Assembly (NCBI GenBank): GCA_905235445.1
Contig: CAJOLJ010000003.1
Location: 36,692 to 100,691 of the forward strand
DNA: 64,000 bases
Reading direction: 5' to 3'
Source: an uncultured Bacteroidales bacterium
GTDB taxonomy: Bacteria > Bacteroidota > Bacteroidia > Bacteroidales > UBA932
In this document: positions 41,907 to 50,758 of the stretch, piece after piece
Numbering within the stretch: the stretch's first letter is position 1
How the letters are laid out: each line of letters begins with the position of its first letter
Made by a program: the position numbers and the translations under genes
The notes under the pieces: generated by a model
The model's input: the letters and a program-made list of their open reading frames with translations, nothing else
Told to the model about the DNA's origin: nothing
Databases searched by the model: none

Positions 41907-44558
41907 ATGGAAATTTCCGCCAAGTACGTTCCTTCTGCAGTGGAGGATAAGTGGTATGAATTCTGGATGGAGCACGGCCTTTTCCACTCCGAGCCGGACC
42001 CCTCCAAGGAACCTTATACCATTGTGATCCCCCCGCCCAATGTGACGGGCATCCTGCACATGGGACATATACTGAACAATACCATAAACGACGTGCTCAT
42101 CCGCAAGGCCCGCATGGACGGCAAGAATGCCTGCTGGGTCCCCGGTACCGACCACGCCTCCATTGCCACCGAGAACAAGGTCATAGAGAAACTGGAGGCC
42201 ATGGGCATCAAGAAGGAGTCCCTCACGAGGGAGGAGTTCCTCAGGTATGCCTGGGAGTGGAAGGAGGAGCACGGCGGGATCATCCTCAAGCAGCTCCGCA
42301 AGCTGGGGGCCTCCTGCGACTGGGACCGCACCCGCTTCACGATGGAGGACGAGCTCACCGAGGCAGTCATCGAGACCTTCGTGTATTTCTATGAGAAGGG
42401 GCTCATCTACAAGGGTGTCCGCATGGTGAACTGGGACCCCGAGCGCCAGACCGCCCTTTCCGATGAGGAAGTTGACCACATCGACACCAAGAGCCACCTC
42501 TATCACCTCAAGTACTATGTCTCCGACGGCAACGGCAACCCCACCGACAAGTACCTGGTCATCGCCACCACCCGTCCCGAGACCATCATGGCGGATGCCG
42601 CCATCTGCGTCAACCCCGCGGACGAGAGGCATACCTGGCTCCATGGCAAGAAGGTGCTCATCCCGCTCATCAACAAGGAGATACCGGTGCTGGAGGACAG
42701 CTACGTCGAGATGGACTTCGGTACAGGCTGCCTCAAGGTCACCCCGGCGCACGACGCGCATGACTACGAGATCGGTCTGCGTCACAACCTCCCCGTGCTC
42801 GATATCATAGATCCCGACGGGAAACTCAACGAGAAGGCCCGGATCCTTGTCGGTGAGGACCGCTTCGTGGCGAGGGAGAAGATAGTGAAGATGCTCAGGG
42901 AGGCAGGACACCTGGACAAGGTGGAGGAATACACCTCCCCCGTGGGGTATTCCCAGAGGAGCCACGCAGTCATAGAGCCCCGTCTGTCGGCCCAGTGGTT
43001 CCTGAAGATGGAATCCCTTGCCCAGAAGGCCATGGAGGCCGTGGACAGCGGCAAGGTGAGGCTCATCCCCGACAAGTACGTCAACACGTACCGCCACTGG
43101 ATGGAGACCGTGAAGGACTGGTGCATCTCCCGCCAGCTGTGGTGGGGACAGAGGATTCCCGCGTACTACCTGCCTGACGGGAGGTACGTTGTGGCATCCA
43201 ACCTCGAAAAGGCCTTCGGGAAGGCCCTCGAGCTCGATCCCTCGGTGAGGAAGGAGGACCTCCGCCAGGATCCCGATGTGCTGGATACCTGGTTCTCATC
43301 GTGGCTGTGGCCTATCAGCGTGTTCGATCCCAAGCGCCCCGGGCATCCCGAGCATGAGCCCAATGCGGACCTCGCTTACTACTACCCGACTTCCGACCTG
43401 GTGACCGGACCGGACATCATATTCTTCTGGGTCGCCAGGATGGTCATGGCGGGAACCGAGTTCATGGGAGAGGAGCCTTTCAGGAACGTGTATTTCACGG
43501 GCCTGGTGAGGGACAACCTCGGACGCAAGATGAGCAAGCAGCTCGGAAACTCCCCGAACCCCCTGGACCTCATAGCGGAATACGGCGCAGACGCTGTGCG
43601 CATCGGCATGCTCCTTTGCGCGAGCGCCGGGAACGACATCCTCTACGATATCTCCATGGTGGAGCAGGGCCGCAACTTCTGCGGGAAGATCTGGAACTCC
43701 TACCGCCTGGTGCAGATGTGGAAGGTGGACGACACCCTTCCACAGGACAAGGTGAACGAAACGGCAGTCGACTGGTTCTCCCAGAAACTCTCCAAGACCA
43801 TCGAGACGGTGGAGGACCACTACTCCAAGTTCCGCATCTCAGACGCCCTGATGGCCATCTACAAGCTCTTCTGGGACGACTATTGCTCCTGGTACCTGGA
43901 GATGGTCAAACCCGCTTACGGACAGGCAATTGACAGGAAGACCTACGACAGCACACTCTCCTTCTTCGAGGACCTTCTGAAACTCATCCATCCCGTGATG
44001 CCTTTCATCACCGAGGAACTCTATCACTGCATAGCCGAGCGGGATGAAAATGACAGCATCATGTATGCCCGCACCCCCAAGGCCGGGCCCTACGACGACT
44101 CCTTCCTCTCTTCCTTCGAGATCGCGGCAGAGACCGTGGCACAGGTCCGCTCCATCCGCCAGGGGAAGAACATCGCCCCCCGCGAGGCTCTCACCCTCAG
44201 CATCAAGGGCGAGATGTCCGAGGGACTGTGCGCCGTTGTGGGGAAGCTCGCCAACATCTCCGGGATCACTTTCTCGCAGGAGGCCAAGCCCGGGTCGGTG
44301 ACCTTCATGGTCAGGACCCTCGAAATGAGCATTCCGCTTGGCGGTCTCGTGGATACCGAGGCAGAGGTCAAGAGGATAAACGCAGAGCTCGAGCACCAGC
44401 GCTCCTTCCTCGCGGGGGTCCGCAGGAAACTCTCCAACGAGAGCTTCGTCTCCCATGCCCCCGCCAAGGTCGTGGAACTGGAGAGGAAGAAGGAGAGCGA
44501 CTCCCTGTCCAAGATAGAGAGCCTCGAGAAGCAGCTCGCATCCCTTCTCGGGCAGTAG
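41907..44558 (+). CDS. valS: Valine--tRNA ligase
   Basis: 883 aa from MEISAKYVPSAVEDKWYEFW. Class I synthetase that charges tRNA-Val and edits mischarged threonine. The HIGH motif appears as PPPNVTGILHMGHIL, the editing domain holds TTRPETIMADAAICV and KVTPAHDAHDYEIG, the KMSKS loop is KMSKQLGNSPNPLDL (a usual variant in this phylum), and a C-terminal coiled coil closes the protein. Length is typical. The longer in-frame start at 41391 overlaps the DUF3467 gene and precedes the promoter, so it is rejected. First gene of a run with a thioesterase and tat genes. Confidence 0.98.
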   Translation: MEISAKYVPSAVEDKWYEFWMEHGLFHSEPDPSKEPYTIVIPPPNVTGILHMGHILNNTINDVLIRKARMDGKNACWVPGTDHASIATENKVIEKLEAMGIKKESLTREEFLRYAWEWKEEHGGIILKQLRKLGASCDWDRTRFTMEDELTEAVIETFVYFYEKGLIYKGVRMVNWDPERQTALSDEEVDHIDTKSHLYHLKYYVSDGNGNPTDKYLVIATTRPETIMADAAICVNPADERHTWLHGKKVLIPLINKEIPVLEDSYVEMDFGTGCLKVTPAHDAHDYEIGLRHNLPVLDIIDPDGKLNEKARILVGEDRFVAREKIVKMLREAGHLDKVEEYTSPVGYSQRSHAVIEPRLSAQWFLKMESLAQKAMEAVDSGKVRLIPDKYVNTYRHWMETVKDWCISRQLWWGQRIPAYYLPDGRYVVASNLEKAFGKALELDPSVRKEDLRQDPDVLDTWFSSWLWPISVFDPKRPGHPEHEPNADLAYYYPTSDLVTGPDIIFFWVARMVMAGTEFMGEEPFRNVYFTGLVRDNLGRKMSKQLGNSPNPLDLIAEYGADAVRIGMLLCASAGNDILYDISMVEQGRNFCGKIWNSYRLVQMWKVDDTLPQDKVNETAVDWFSQKLSKTIETVEDHYSKFRISDALMAIYKLFWDDYCSWYLEMVKPAYGQAIDRKTYDSTLSFFEDLLKLIHPVMPFITEELYHCIAERDENDSIMYARTPKAGPYDDSFLSSFEIAAETVAQVRSIRQGKNIAPREALTLSIKGEMSEGLCAVVGKLANISGITFSQEAKPGSVTFMVRTLEMSIPLGGLVDTEAEVKRINAELEHQRSFLAGVRRKLSNESFVSHAPAKVVELERKKESDSLSKIESLEKQLASLLGQ

Positions 44559-44586
44559 GACCACAATCACTAAGGACCGACAGACA

Positions 44587-45006
44587 ATGTACAGTTTTGA
44601 AGTATCCTTTCCCGTCAGGTACTATGAGACGGACCAGATGGGGGTGGTCCATCACTCCAATTACATCAGGTATTTCGAGTGCGCGAGAAACGCCATGATG
44701 GACTCATGGGGCTATCCCATCTCCCAGTGCGAGGAGGACGGGATCACCATCCCGGTAGTCGGGGTGGAGTGCCGCTACAAGCACCCGGCCAGGATGGGGG
44801 ACACCCTCAGTGTGATCGCCCGTATAGAGAAGCTGCCCCTCGCCAAGCTGGTCATCCACCAGGAAGTGTACGGCAGGGACGGCCTGTTGTGCGCACAGGG
44901 CCAGGTGACCCTGGGGTTCCTGAACAAGGAGACTGGAAGGCCGGTGGGCTGTCCGGGAAAACTCAGGGATATCCTCTCCGGGCTTCTCGCGGAAGGGGAC
45001 AGGTAG
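44587..45006 (+). CDS. Acyl-CoA thioesterase, YbgC/FadM hot-dog family
   Basis: 139 aa hot-dog fold protein. It begins with the family block [27 protein letters not shown], with the catalytic Asp in the [14 protein letters not shown] loop, followed by [20 protein letters not shown] and a C-terminal strand. Members hydrolyse short- or medium-chain acyl-CoA; in some bacteria they sit with Tol-Pal genes, here with valS and tat genes. It starts 28 bases after valS, so co-transcription is likely. Confidence 0.92.
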   Translation: MYSFEVSFPVRYYETDQMGVVHHSNYIRYFECARNAMMDSWGYPISQCEEDGITIPVVGVECRYKHPARMGDTLSVIARIEKLPLAKLVIHQEVYGRDGLLCAQGQVTLGFLNKETGRPVGCPGKLRDILSGLLAEGDR

Positions 45007-45070
45007 CCCCTCCCGCCAATTTGCAGATACAACATACTTTAACCGATACTTTACTAATACCGCTTTTAAC

Positions 45071-45292
45071 ATGATGATTTATCCTCTTGGCGTAATAGGA
45101 CCCTGGGAGATAGTGCTTATCGCCCTGGTTATCCTCCTCCTTTTCGGAGGAAAGAAGATCCCCGAACTGATGAAGGGGCTTGGCAAGGGAGTGAAGAGCT
45201 TCAAGGACGGAATGAAGGATGTCGAGGGTGAGCTCAAGGAGATCCAGGACGAAATGAATTCCGACTCGGGCAACGGCACTTCCTCCAAATAA
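45071..45292 (+). CDS. tatA: Sec-independent protein translocase TatA/E
   Basis: 73 aa: a short N-terminal segment with one membrane helix ([24 protein letters not shown]) and the conserved Phe-Gly hinge before an amphipathic helix ([15 protein letters not shown]) and an acidic tail. TatA oligomers form the pore for folded proteins carrying twin-arginine signals. tatC follows 33 bases downstream, as in most genomes. Confidence 0.95.
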   Translation: MMIYPLGVIGPWEIVLIALVILLLFGGKKIPELMKGLGKGVKSFKDGMKDVEGELKEIQDEMNSDSGNGTSSK

Positions 45293-45325
45293 CAAATAAC
45301 AGTACTGGAAAACCCTTCTAAGGCA

Positions 45326-46168
45326 ATGTCCCAAGGCAAGGCACCTTCAGAGGAGATGTCTTTCTGGGACCATCTCGAAGTGTTGAGAGGAACCCTGTTC
45401 CGCTCACTTGTCGCGGTGGCCCTGTTTACCGTCGTGATATTCTGTCTGAAGGGCTTCGTGTTCGAGGGCATAATCCTCGCCCCGGCAAGGGCGGATTTCT
45501 TCCTGTACCGACTCCTCGGGATTGATTTCAGCATGCAGTTGGTCAATATCGACCTCACTGCGCAGTTCTTCATCCACCTCAAGACTTCAATAGCCCTGGG
45601 CTTCATACTCTCGTTCCCGTACATCTGCTACGAGGTGTGGAAGTTCATTGCCCCCGCACTGTACGACAATGAGAGGAAGACGGTGCGGGGAGCCTTCCTT
45701 TTCGCCGGTGGCCTCTTCTACCTTGGCGTGGCCGTGGGTTACGCCATAGTCCTCCCCGTGACCCTTAATTTCTTCGAGGGCTATTCGGTCAGCGACTCCG
45801 TCGCCAACACCATTTCCCTGCAGTCCTACATCTCCCTTTTCACTTCGATGGTGCTGATGTTCGGGATTGTGTTCGAGTTCCCCACGGTGATACTTGTGCT
45901 CTCGAAGTTCGGGCTCATTACCAAGCAGACCCTTCGCAAGTACCGCCGCCATGCGGTCGTGGTTATCCTCATCCTGGCCGCCATCATAACCCCGGCGGAC
46001 CCGTTCTCGATGTTCGTGGCGGCCCTGCCCCTGTACCTGCTGTACGAGGGAAGCGTGCTGGTGTGCAAGAGCGGGGATGAGGAAGACGATGACGGTGACG
46101 GGGAAGCAGCGGCAAGGGCCCCGCGAGCTGAAGGCCGCACAGGAGGGAGAGCGAAGCGTAAAAACTGA
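45326..46168 (+). CDS. tatC: Sec-independent protein translocase TatC
   Basis: 280 aa with six membrane helices. Typical elements are MSFWDHLEVLRGTLFRSL at the N-terminus (the signal-binding region with conserved Glu and Arg), SFPYICYEVWKFIAPALYDNERK, and FGLITKQTLRKYRRHAVVVILILAAIITPADPFS. TatC recognises twin-arginine signal peptides. The last about 35 residues form a charged tail, first acidic then basic, longer than usual. Confidence 0.96.
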   Translation: MSQGKAPSEEMSFWDHLEVLRGTLFRSLVAVALFTVVIFCLKGFVFEGIILAPARADFFLYRLLGIDFSMQLVNIDLTAQFFIHLKTSIALGFILSFPYICYEVWKFIAPALYDNERKTVRGAFLFAGGLFYLGVAVGYAIVLPVTLNFFEGYSVSDSVANTISLQSYISLFTSMVLMFGIVFEFPTVILVLSKFGLITKQTLRKYRRHAVVVILILAAIITPADPFSMFVAALPLYLLYEGSVLVCKSGDEEDDDGDGEAAARAPRAEGRTGGRAKRKN

Positions 46169-46191
46169 AGTATCAAAAGATTGCAGACTAT

Positions 46192-48154
46192 ATGGTTTCT
46201 CTTGACGACATAACCGTTTCCTGGGGAGGGTTCACCCTCCTTGACAAAGTGTCATTCCACATAGACGACATGGACAAGATCGGCCTGGTGGGAAAGAACG
46301 GAGCCGGCAAGACCACACTCATGAGGATCATCTGCGGGGAGCAGCCTCCGACCTCCGGGAGGGTGGACCGTCCTCAGTCCATCCGCATAGGCTACCTTCC
46401 CCAGATAATGAAGCATTCCTCCGGCCGGACGGTCCTGGAGGAGGCCATGACCGCTTTCGAGGGCATTCACGGGATGGAAAGGGAGATGGAGGGCATCTCC
46501 GCCGCCCTCTCCGAGAGGACCGACTACGAAAGCAAGGAATACCTTTCCCTCATTGCCAGGTACAACGAACTTAGCGACCTCCTTTCCATGGAGGCCTCCG
46601 ACCCTCCCGCGGTGCAGGCCCAGAAGACCCTCCTCGGGCTGGGATTTCGGGACAGCGACTTCGACAAGCCGACCAAGACTTTCTCGCAGGGCTGGAACAT
46701 GAGGATAGAACTTGCGAAGATCCTGCTTTCCAAGCCGGACCTGATGCTCCTTGACGAGCCCACAAACCACCTCGACATAGAGTCCATAGAGTGGCTGGAG
46801 GATTATCTGAAGTCCTACAGGGGGGCGATTCTCCTGGTGTCCCATGACAGGCGCTTCCTGGACAACGTGACGGGAAGGACTGTCGAGATTCTCCTATCTC
46901 ATATCCATGACTACAAGGTCCCTTACAGCAAGTACGTGGTACTTAGGGAGGAACGCATGGCCCAGCAGCTCTCCGCATACGAGAACCAGCAGAGGATGAT
47001 AGAGAAGACGGAGGACTTCATCGCCCGCTTCAGGTACAAGCCCACGAAGTCCAACCAGGTCCAGTCCCGCATCAAGGCCCTCGAGCGGCTTGAACGCATC
47101 GAGGTGGACGAGACTCCGGGTGAAGTTCCCGCCGGCCCCGCGCTCCGGGGATGTCGTATTCGGTGCCAGGGACATAACCGTCGGCTATCCCGGCAAGGTG
47201 GTATTCTCTCATGCGGACATAGAACTGCGCCGAGGGGAGAAAGTCGCCCTCGTCGGGCGCAACGGGGAGGGAAAGACCACTCTTATGAGGGTCGTCATGG
47301 GGGAACTTGCCCCGTTCTCGGGCGAGGCGAAGGTAGGTTACAACGTATCCATAGGCTATTACGCACAGAATCAGGAGGATGTCCTGGACCCTGAGGAGAC
47401 CGTGCTTTCCACCCTGGAGAGAATTGCGGTGGGGGATATCCGCATGAAACTGCGTGACATCCTGGCGCAGTTCCTCTTCCGGGGCACCGACATAGACAAG
47501 AAAGTGAAGGTCCTCAGCGGTGGGGAGAGGGCGCGCCTCGCAATGGCCCGCCTTATGCTCCAGCCCTACAACCTGCTTGCCCTTGACGAGCCCACGAACC
47601 ACATGGACATCAAGTCCAAGGAGATCCTCAAGCAGGCCCTCCAGGCCTATGACGGCACCCTCCTGGTGGTATCCCATGACAGGGATTTCCTGGACGGGCT
47701 GGTAGGCAAACTCTACGAGTTCCGGGACGGGAAGGTAAAAGAGCAACTTGGGGGCGTAAGTGATTTTCTGGAAAGGAGAAAAATATTATCTTTGCAGGAA
47801 CTGGAAAGGCGCTTCGGTGCCAATGTGAAGGCCCCAGTCAGCGCCGAGGCTCCCGCCGGGACAAAGGCAGGCGGGGTGGCTTCTTCCCCTGAGGCGAAGG
47901 CATCATCCTCCCCGCAGGACCCCAAGGCCTCCTTCGAGAAGAGGAAGGCCCAGTCCAGGGAGGAAAGGAAAACGAGGCTGAGAGTAGAGTACCTGGAAAA
48001 GGAGATCGGCAAGCTGGAAAAGCGGCAAGGGGAAATAGAGAAGATCCTCTCCGGTCCCGCCCCCGGGGATGATGTCATGGAACTCACCAGGGAGTACCTC
48101 GAGAACAAGAGGGCCCTTGACTCCATGACGGACGAATGGGGGAGCCTCATATAG
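46192..48154 (+). pseudogene. ABC-F family ATPase, split by a frameshift
   Basis: Two overlapping frames encode one ABC-F protein with two ATPase domains. The first (46192 onward) holds Walker A GLVGKNGAGKTT, signature FSQGWNMRIELAK and Walker B LMLLDEPTNHLD; the linker reaches ALERLERIEVDE. The second frame takes over near 47114 with LRVKFPPAPRSGDVVFGA, Walker A ALVGRNGEGKTT, signature LSGGERARLAMA, Walker B LLALDEPTNHMD and a C-terminal coiled coil. Joining needs a +1 shift or replacement of lost bases at 47112-47116, between the linker and the second domain. No classic slippery site is visible. ABC-F proteins act on the ribosome. Either a pseudogene, two half-proteins, or a sequence error. 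Confidence 0.8.
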
Positions 48155-48203
48155 CAACTAAAACGCTGTCAACGAATTAAAACACATAAACACACTTAGC
48201 ACC

Positions 48204-49127
48204 ATGGTGAAAAAGATCATGTCCTCGCTTCTTGCGGTCCTTTGCACGGGGGTCCTGTCCTGCGGGATCGTCTCGGCCCAGACCACACAGAAGCACCTGA
48301 ATTCAGCATCCGGATTCGACTCGGTCGTGGCTTCCGGGGATTTCGACCTGACATTCCGCTACAATGAGAAATGCTCCGTCGACTGGACGGTGGATGAGGC
48401 TCTTGCTGATTATGTAGAGGTCTATGTAAGGGGAAGCAGCCTGAACTTCGCATACAACTCAAAGAACCTTCCCAAGGAAATCAAGAACCTCTACAAGGGC
48501 AAGAATGCCCGGAAGGCGGTTTTCAGGGCGATAATCTATGGCCCTTCGCTTTCCAGCATCACCCTCACGGACAACACCTCCCTCGATGCCTCCGGCGCCA
48601 CCATCACCACGGAGTCCTTCGGACTGGACCTGAGCGCCAACGCCAAGGTCAACAATCTTTCCGTCTCCGCCCAGAGGGCCACAGTCACCATGTCGAAGAA
48701 TTCAACTGCAGTGCTCGATTTCGGGGCGGACGAGATTTCGCTGAACCTCAAGGAAAAGGCTGTCGTGAATCTGAAGCATGACTCCGACCGCATGGACATC
48801 ATTGCCGATGGCAATTCCTCAGTGAAGGCCCAGGGTGACACCAAGGATGCGGTCGTTACCCTCACCAAGAACGCCAAGGCGACCATCCTGGGAAATGCCG
48901 AGACCCTGACTACCAACACTTCCAACAACTCCGAGTTCGACGGAGTCGCTTTCAGGGTGAATTCCGCATCCGTGGTCGCCAACAACTCCGACGTCTACGT
49001 GAATGCCGCGGACAGCCTGGCCCTCGACATCAAGAGCGGTGCGAAGATCTATTTCATGGAGAATCCGAGCGTGAAGATTGTGGGAGTCACTTCCTCAACC
49101 ATCCTTCCTTTCTCCGGGGTCAAGTAG
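48204..49127 (+). CDS. Exported protein with GIN (DUF2807) adhesin-like domain
   Basis: 307 aa with a signal peptide (VLCTGVLSCGIVSAQ). The mature part begins FDSVVASGDFDLTFRYN, then VYVRGSSLNFAY and a long run of short beta strands with repeated patterns such as LDLSANAKVNNLSV and LNLKEKAVVNLK, typical of the DUF2807/GIN beta-helix domain in Bacteroidota. These domains are predicted surface or periplasmic adhesin-like parts; the function is not established. It ends with a perfect hairpin 28 bases past the stop. Confidence 0.85.
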   Translation: MVKKIMSSLLAVLCTGVLSCGIVSAQTTQKHLNSASGFDSVVASGDFDLTFRYNEKCSVDWTVDEALADYVEVYVRGSSLNFAYNSKNLPKEIKNLYKGKNARKAVFRAIIYGPSLSSITLTDNTSLDASGATITTESFGLDLSANAKVNNLSVSAQRATVTMSKNSTAVLDFGADEISLNLKEKAVVNLKHDSDRMDIIADGNSSVKAQGDTKDAVVTLTKNAKATILGNAETLTTNTSNNSEFDGVAFRVNSASVVANNSDVYVNAADSLALDIKSGAKIYFMENPSVKIVGVTSSTILPFSGVK

Positions 49128-49155
49128 CATTCCCTTATTGATTCAGGCATAGTGA

Positions 49156-49194
49156 CCATTCTTCCCGCCCTCTTTCGGGGACAGGGAGGAATGG
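49156..49194 (+). terminator. Hairpin after the GIN-domain gene
   Basis: CCATTCTTCCC (49156-49166) pairs with GGGAGGAATGG (49184-49194), 11 pairs with one G-U. No T-run follows. Confidence 0.5.
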
Positions 49195-49227
49195 CTTGCC
49201 GTTTATACATCCATAACTGCCCAGTTT

Positions 49228-50337
49228 ATGCTCATAGTGGATTCCCATATGGATACCCCGACGCAGGTCGTGGCTTTCGGAAGGGACCTTTCGCAGGAGG
49301 GGGACTCCCTCACCCAGGTATCTTTCCCGAAACTTCTCGGCGGGGGGATAGGCGCTGCATTCTTCGCCCTGTTCGTCCCCAACGGCAAGGTGGGTGGGGA
49401 GGCCACTGATTATGCCATGAGGATGCTGGAAGAGTCCTCTGCGCAGATTGCAGCCCAACACGGACGCTTCGTCCTAGCCCGCAGTGCGCAGGAAATAAGG
49501 CGCAACCATGCCCAGGGGAAGGTTTCCGTCCTTTTCGGGATGGAGAATTCCAACCCGCTTGACTGTTCCCTGGAGCTCTTGCGCTCTTTCCACAGCCGTG
49601 GGGTCAGCTACGTCACCCTTACCCACAATGGCTCCAACGCTGTAGCAGACAGTGCCGTGGGGCTTCGCATCTGGGGCGGACTGAGTCCCTTCGGCAGGAC
49701 TCTCGTGAAGGAAATGAACCGTCTGGGGGTCATTGTGGACACGGCGCACTGCTCGGATGAGGCATTTTACGATTGCCTGGCTCTCTCTGACTCTCCCATT
49801 GTGTCAACTCACTCCTCCTGCAGGGCGCTTTGCTCCCATCCTCGCAACATGACGGACGATATGATCCGGAAAATGGCGGACAAAGGTGGAGTCATCCAGA
49901 TAAACTTCTATCCGGCCTTCCTTTCGGACGCTTTCGGGGAGAATCCCGAGGTGCGGAAGTGCCTTGAGGCCATCGATGAGATGCAGGAGGGGCTGGAAAA
50001 GGGCGACCCCAGCCAGAAAGACTCCTTCCTCTCACTTTATGGGAGCTACCTAGAGAGGCTCTCCAGGATGCCCCGCCCCTCTGTCGGGGACGTAGTGGAC
50101 CATATCGAGCATGCCATCGATGTCGGGGGAATTGACCACGTAGGGATAGGAAGCGATTTCGATGGTATAGCGGTAGCCCCTCAGGGACTTGAGGATATCT
50201 CCAGGATGGGGGCTCTCTTTGATGAAATGAGGTCCAGGGGCTATGGCGAGGATGATATGGAAAAAGTCGCGGGAGGGAATTTCCTGCGGGTCATGGAAGA
50301 GGTCCAGAAGGTGTCGGATAGCCTTGGGAAGGCTTGA
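49228..50337 (+). CDS. Membrane dipeptidase family (M19) peptidase
   Basis: 369 aa. Zinc-binding M19 dipeptidase: VDSHMDTP (first His and Asp), FGMENSNPL (Glu bridging two zincs), LTHNGSNAVADS, IVDTAHCSDEAFYD, VSTHSSCRALCSHPRNM, and DHVGIGSDFDGI with the C-terminal metal Asp. The family cleaves dipeptides, including D-amino acid ones and cell-wall products. No signal peptide, so probably cytoplasmic. Length is normal. Confidence 0.94.
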   Translation: MLIVDSHMDTPTQVVAFGRDLSQEGDSLTQVSFPKLLGGGIGAAFFALFVPNGKVGGEATDYAMRMLEESSAQIAAQHGRFVLARSAQEIRRNHAQGKVSVLFGMENSNPLDCSLELLRSFHSRGVSYVTLTHNGSNAVADSAVGLRIWGGLSPFGRTLVKEMNRLGVIVDTAHCSDEAFYDCLALSDSPIVSTHSSCRALCSHPRNMTDDMIRKMADKGGVIQINFYPAFLSDAFGENPEVRKCLEAIDEMQEGLEKGDPSQKDSFLSLYGSYLERLSRMPRPSVGDVVDHIEHAIDVGGIDHVGIGSDFDGIAVAPQGLEDISRMGALFDEMRSRGYGEDDMEKVAGGNFLRVMEEVQKVSDSLGKA

Positions 50338-50406
50338 ACCTGACAGGAGCAGGGGAGTATAGGCATACATAATTGCATGCTCAGTTCAATATTTTCAGAT
50401 ATACCC

Positions 50407-50422
50407 AAAGAAATATTTCTTT
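50407..50422. repeat. 16-bp perfect palindrome
   Basis: AAAGAAATATTTCTTT reads the same on both strands. It lies 4 bases upstream of the -7-like element TACGTTTG and has the look of an operator. Confidence 0.6.
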
Positions 50423-50425
50423 TGA

Positions 50426-50433
50426 TACGTTTG
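50426..50433 (+). promoter_or_regulatory. Predicted promoter -7 element for a small reading frame
   Basis: TACGTTTG matches TAnnTTTG, 10 bases before an ATG. No -33 TTTG at the usual distance. Confidence 0.4.
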
Positions 50434-50442
50434 TACTCCCAT

Positions 50443-50550
50443 ATGGCAATCTTTATTCCCATACACTTTCCATTCTTTATTGCAATACTGATATCATCAA
50501 GGATGGACCATATTTGTTTATGTAAGTGGAGTAAAAGAATATCTGCCTAA
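50443..50550 (+). CDS. Candidate small hydrophobic peptide, 35 aa
   Basis: Starts MAIFIPIHFPFFIAILISS, one membrane stretch, and ends in a short basic tail with two cysteines (CLCKWSKRISA). It begins 10 bases after the -7 element at 50426-50433. The shape, a hydrophobic helix plus basic tail, resembles type I toxin or small membrane peptides, but there is no sequence similarity I can name and no antisense RNA is proven. Speculative. Confidence 0.3.
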   Translation: MAIFIPIHFPFFIAILISSRMDHICLCKWSKRISA

Positions 50551-50568
50551 GGAACTGCGCAAAAGTGC

Positions 50569-50611
50569 AAAAAAATGCCCCCGCAAGGTCCCAAAAAGAG
50601 TCCGGCGGGGG
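50569..50611 (-). terminator. Intrinsic terminator downstream of cinA
   Basis: On the minus strand the arms CCCCCGC and GCGGGGG (50578-50584, 50605-50611) are followed by CATTTTTTT. Confidence 0.75.
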
Positions 50612-50712
50612 ATATTCGCTTTCAATTGTTTGTATTTCAGTGTGATTGCGTGTCTGTGTATGGTGCTGTAAGAGTTATTATTGTGGCTTGACAGTCCCTG
50701 CGAGATAGCTAT

Positions 50713-50745
50713 AACAAAAATGTTATTTCTATCAACATTTTTGTT
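50713..50745. repeat. 12-bp perfect inverted repeat past the cinA stop
   Basis: AACAAAAATGTT (50713-50724) and AACATTTTTGTT (50734-50745) are exact reverse complements with a 9-base loop. AT-rich, 14 bases from the cinA stop; may act as a first stop or 3'-end stabiliser. Confidence 0.6.
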
Positions 50746-50758
50746 TTATTATCTGATA

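Larger units (their letters stand above)
50338..50758. other. Intergenic region between the dipeptidase and cinA genes
   Basis: Holds a 16-bp palindrome, a promoter-like element, a 35-codon reading frame, a terminator-like hairpin and a 12-bp inverted repeat, listed separately. No ordinary gene is seen. Confidence 0.5.
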
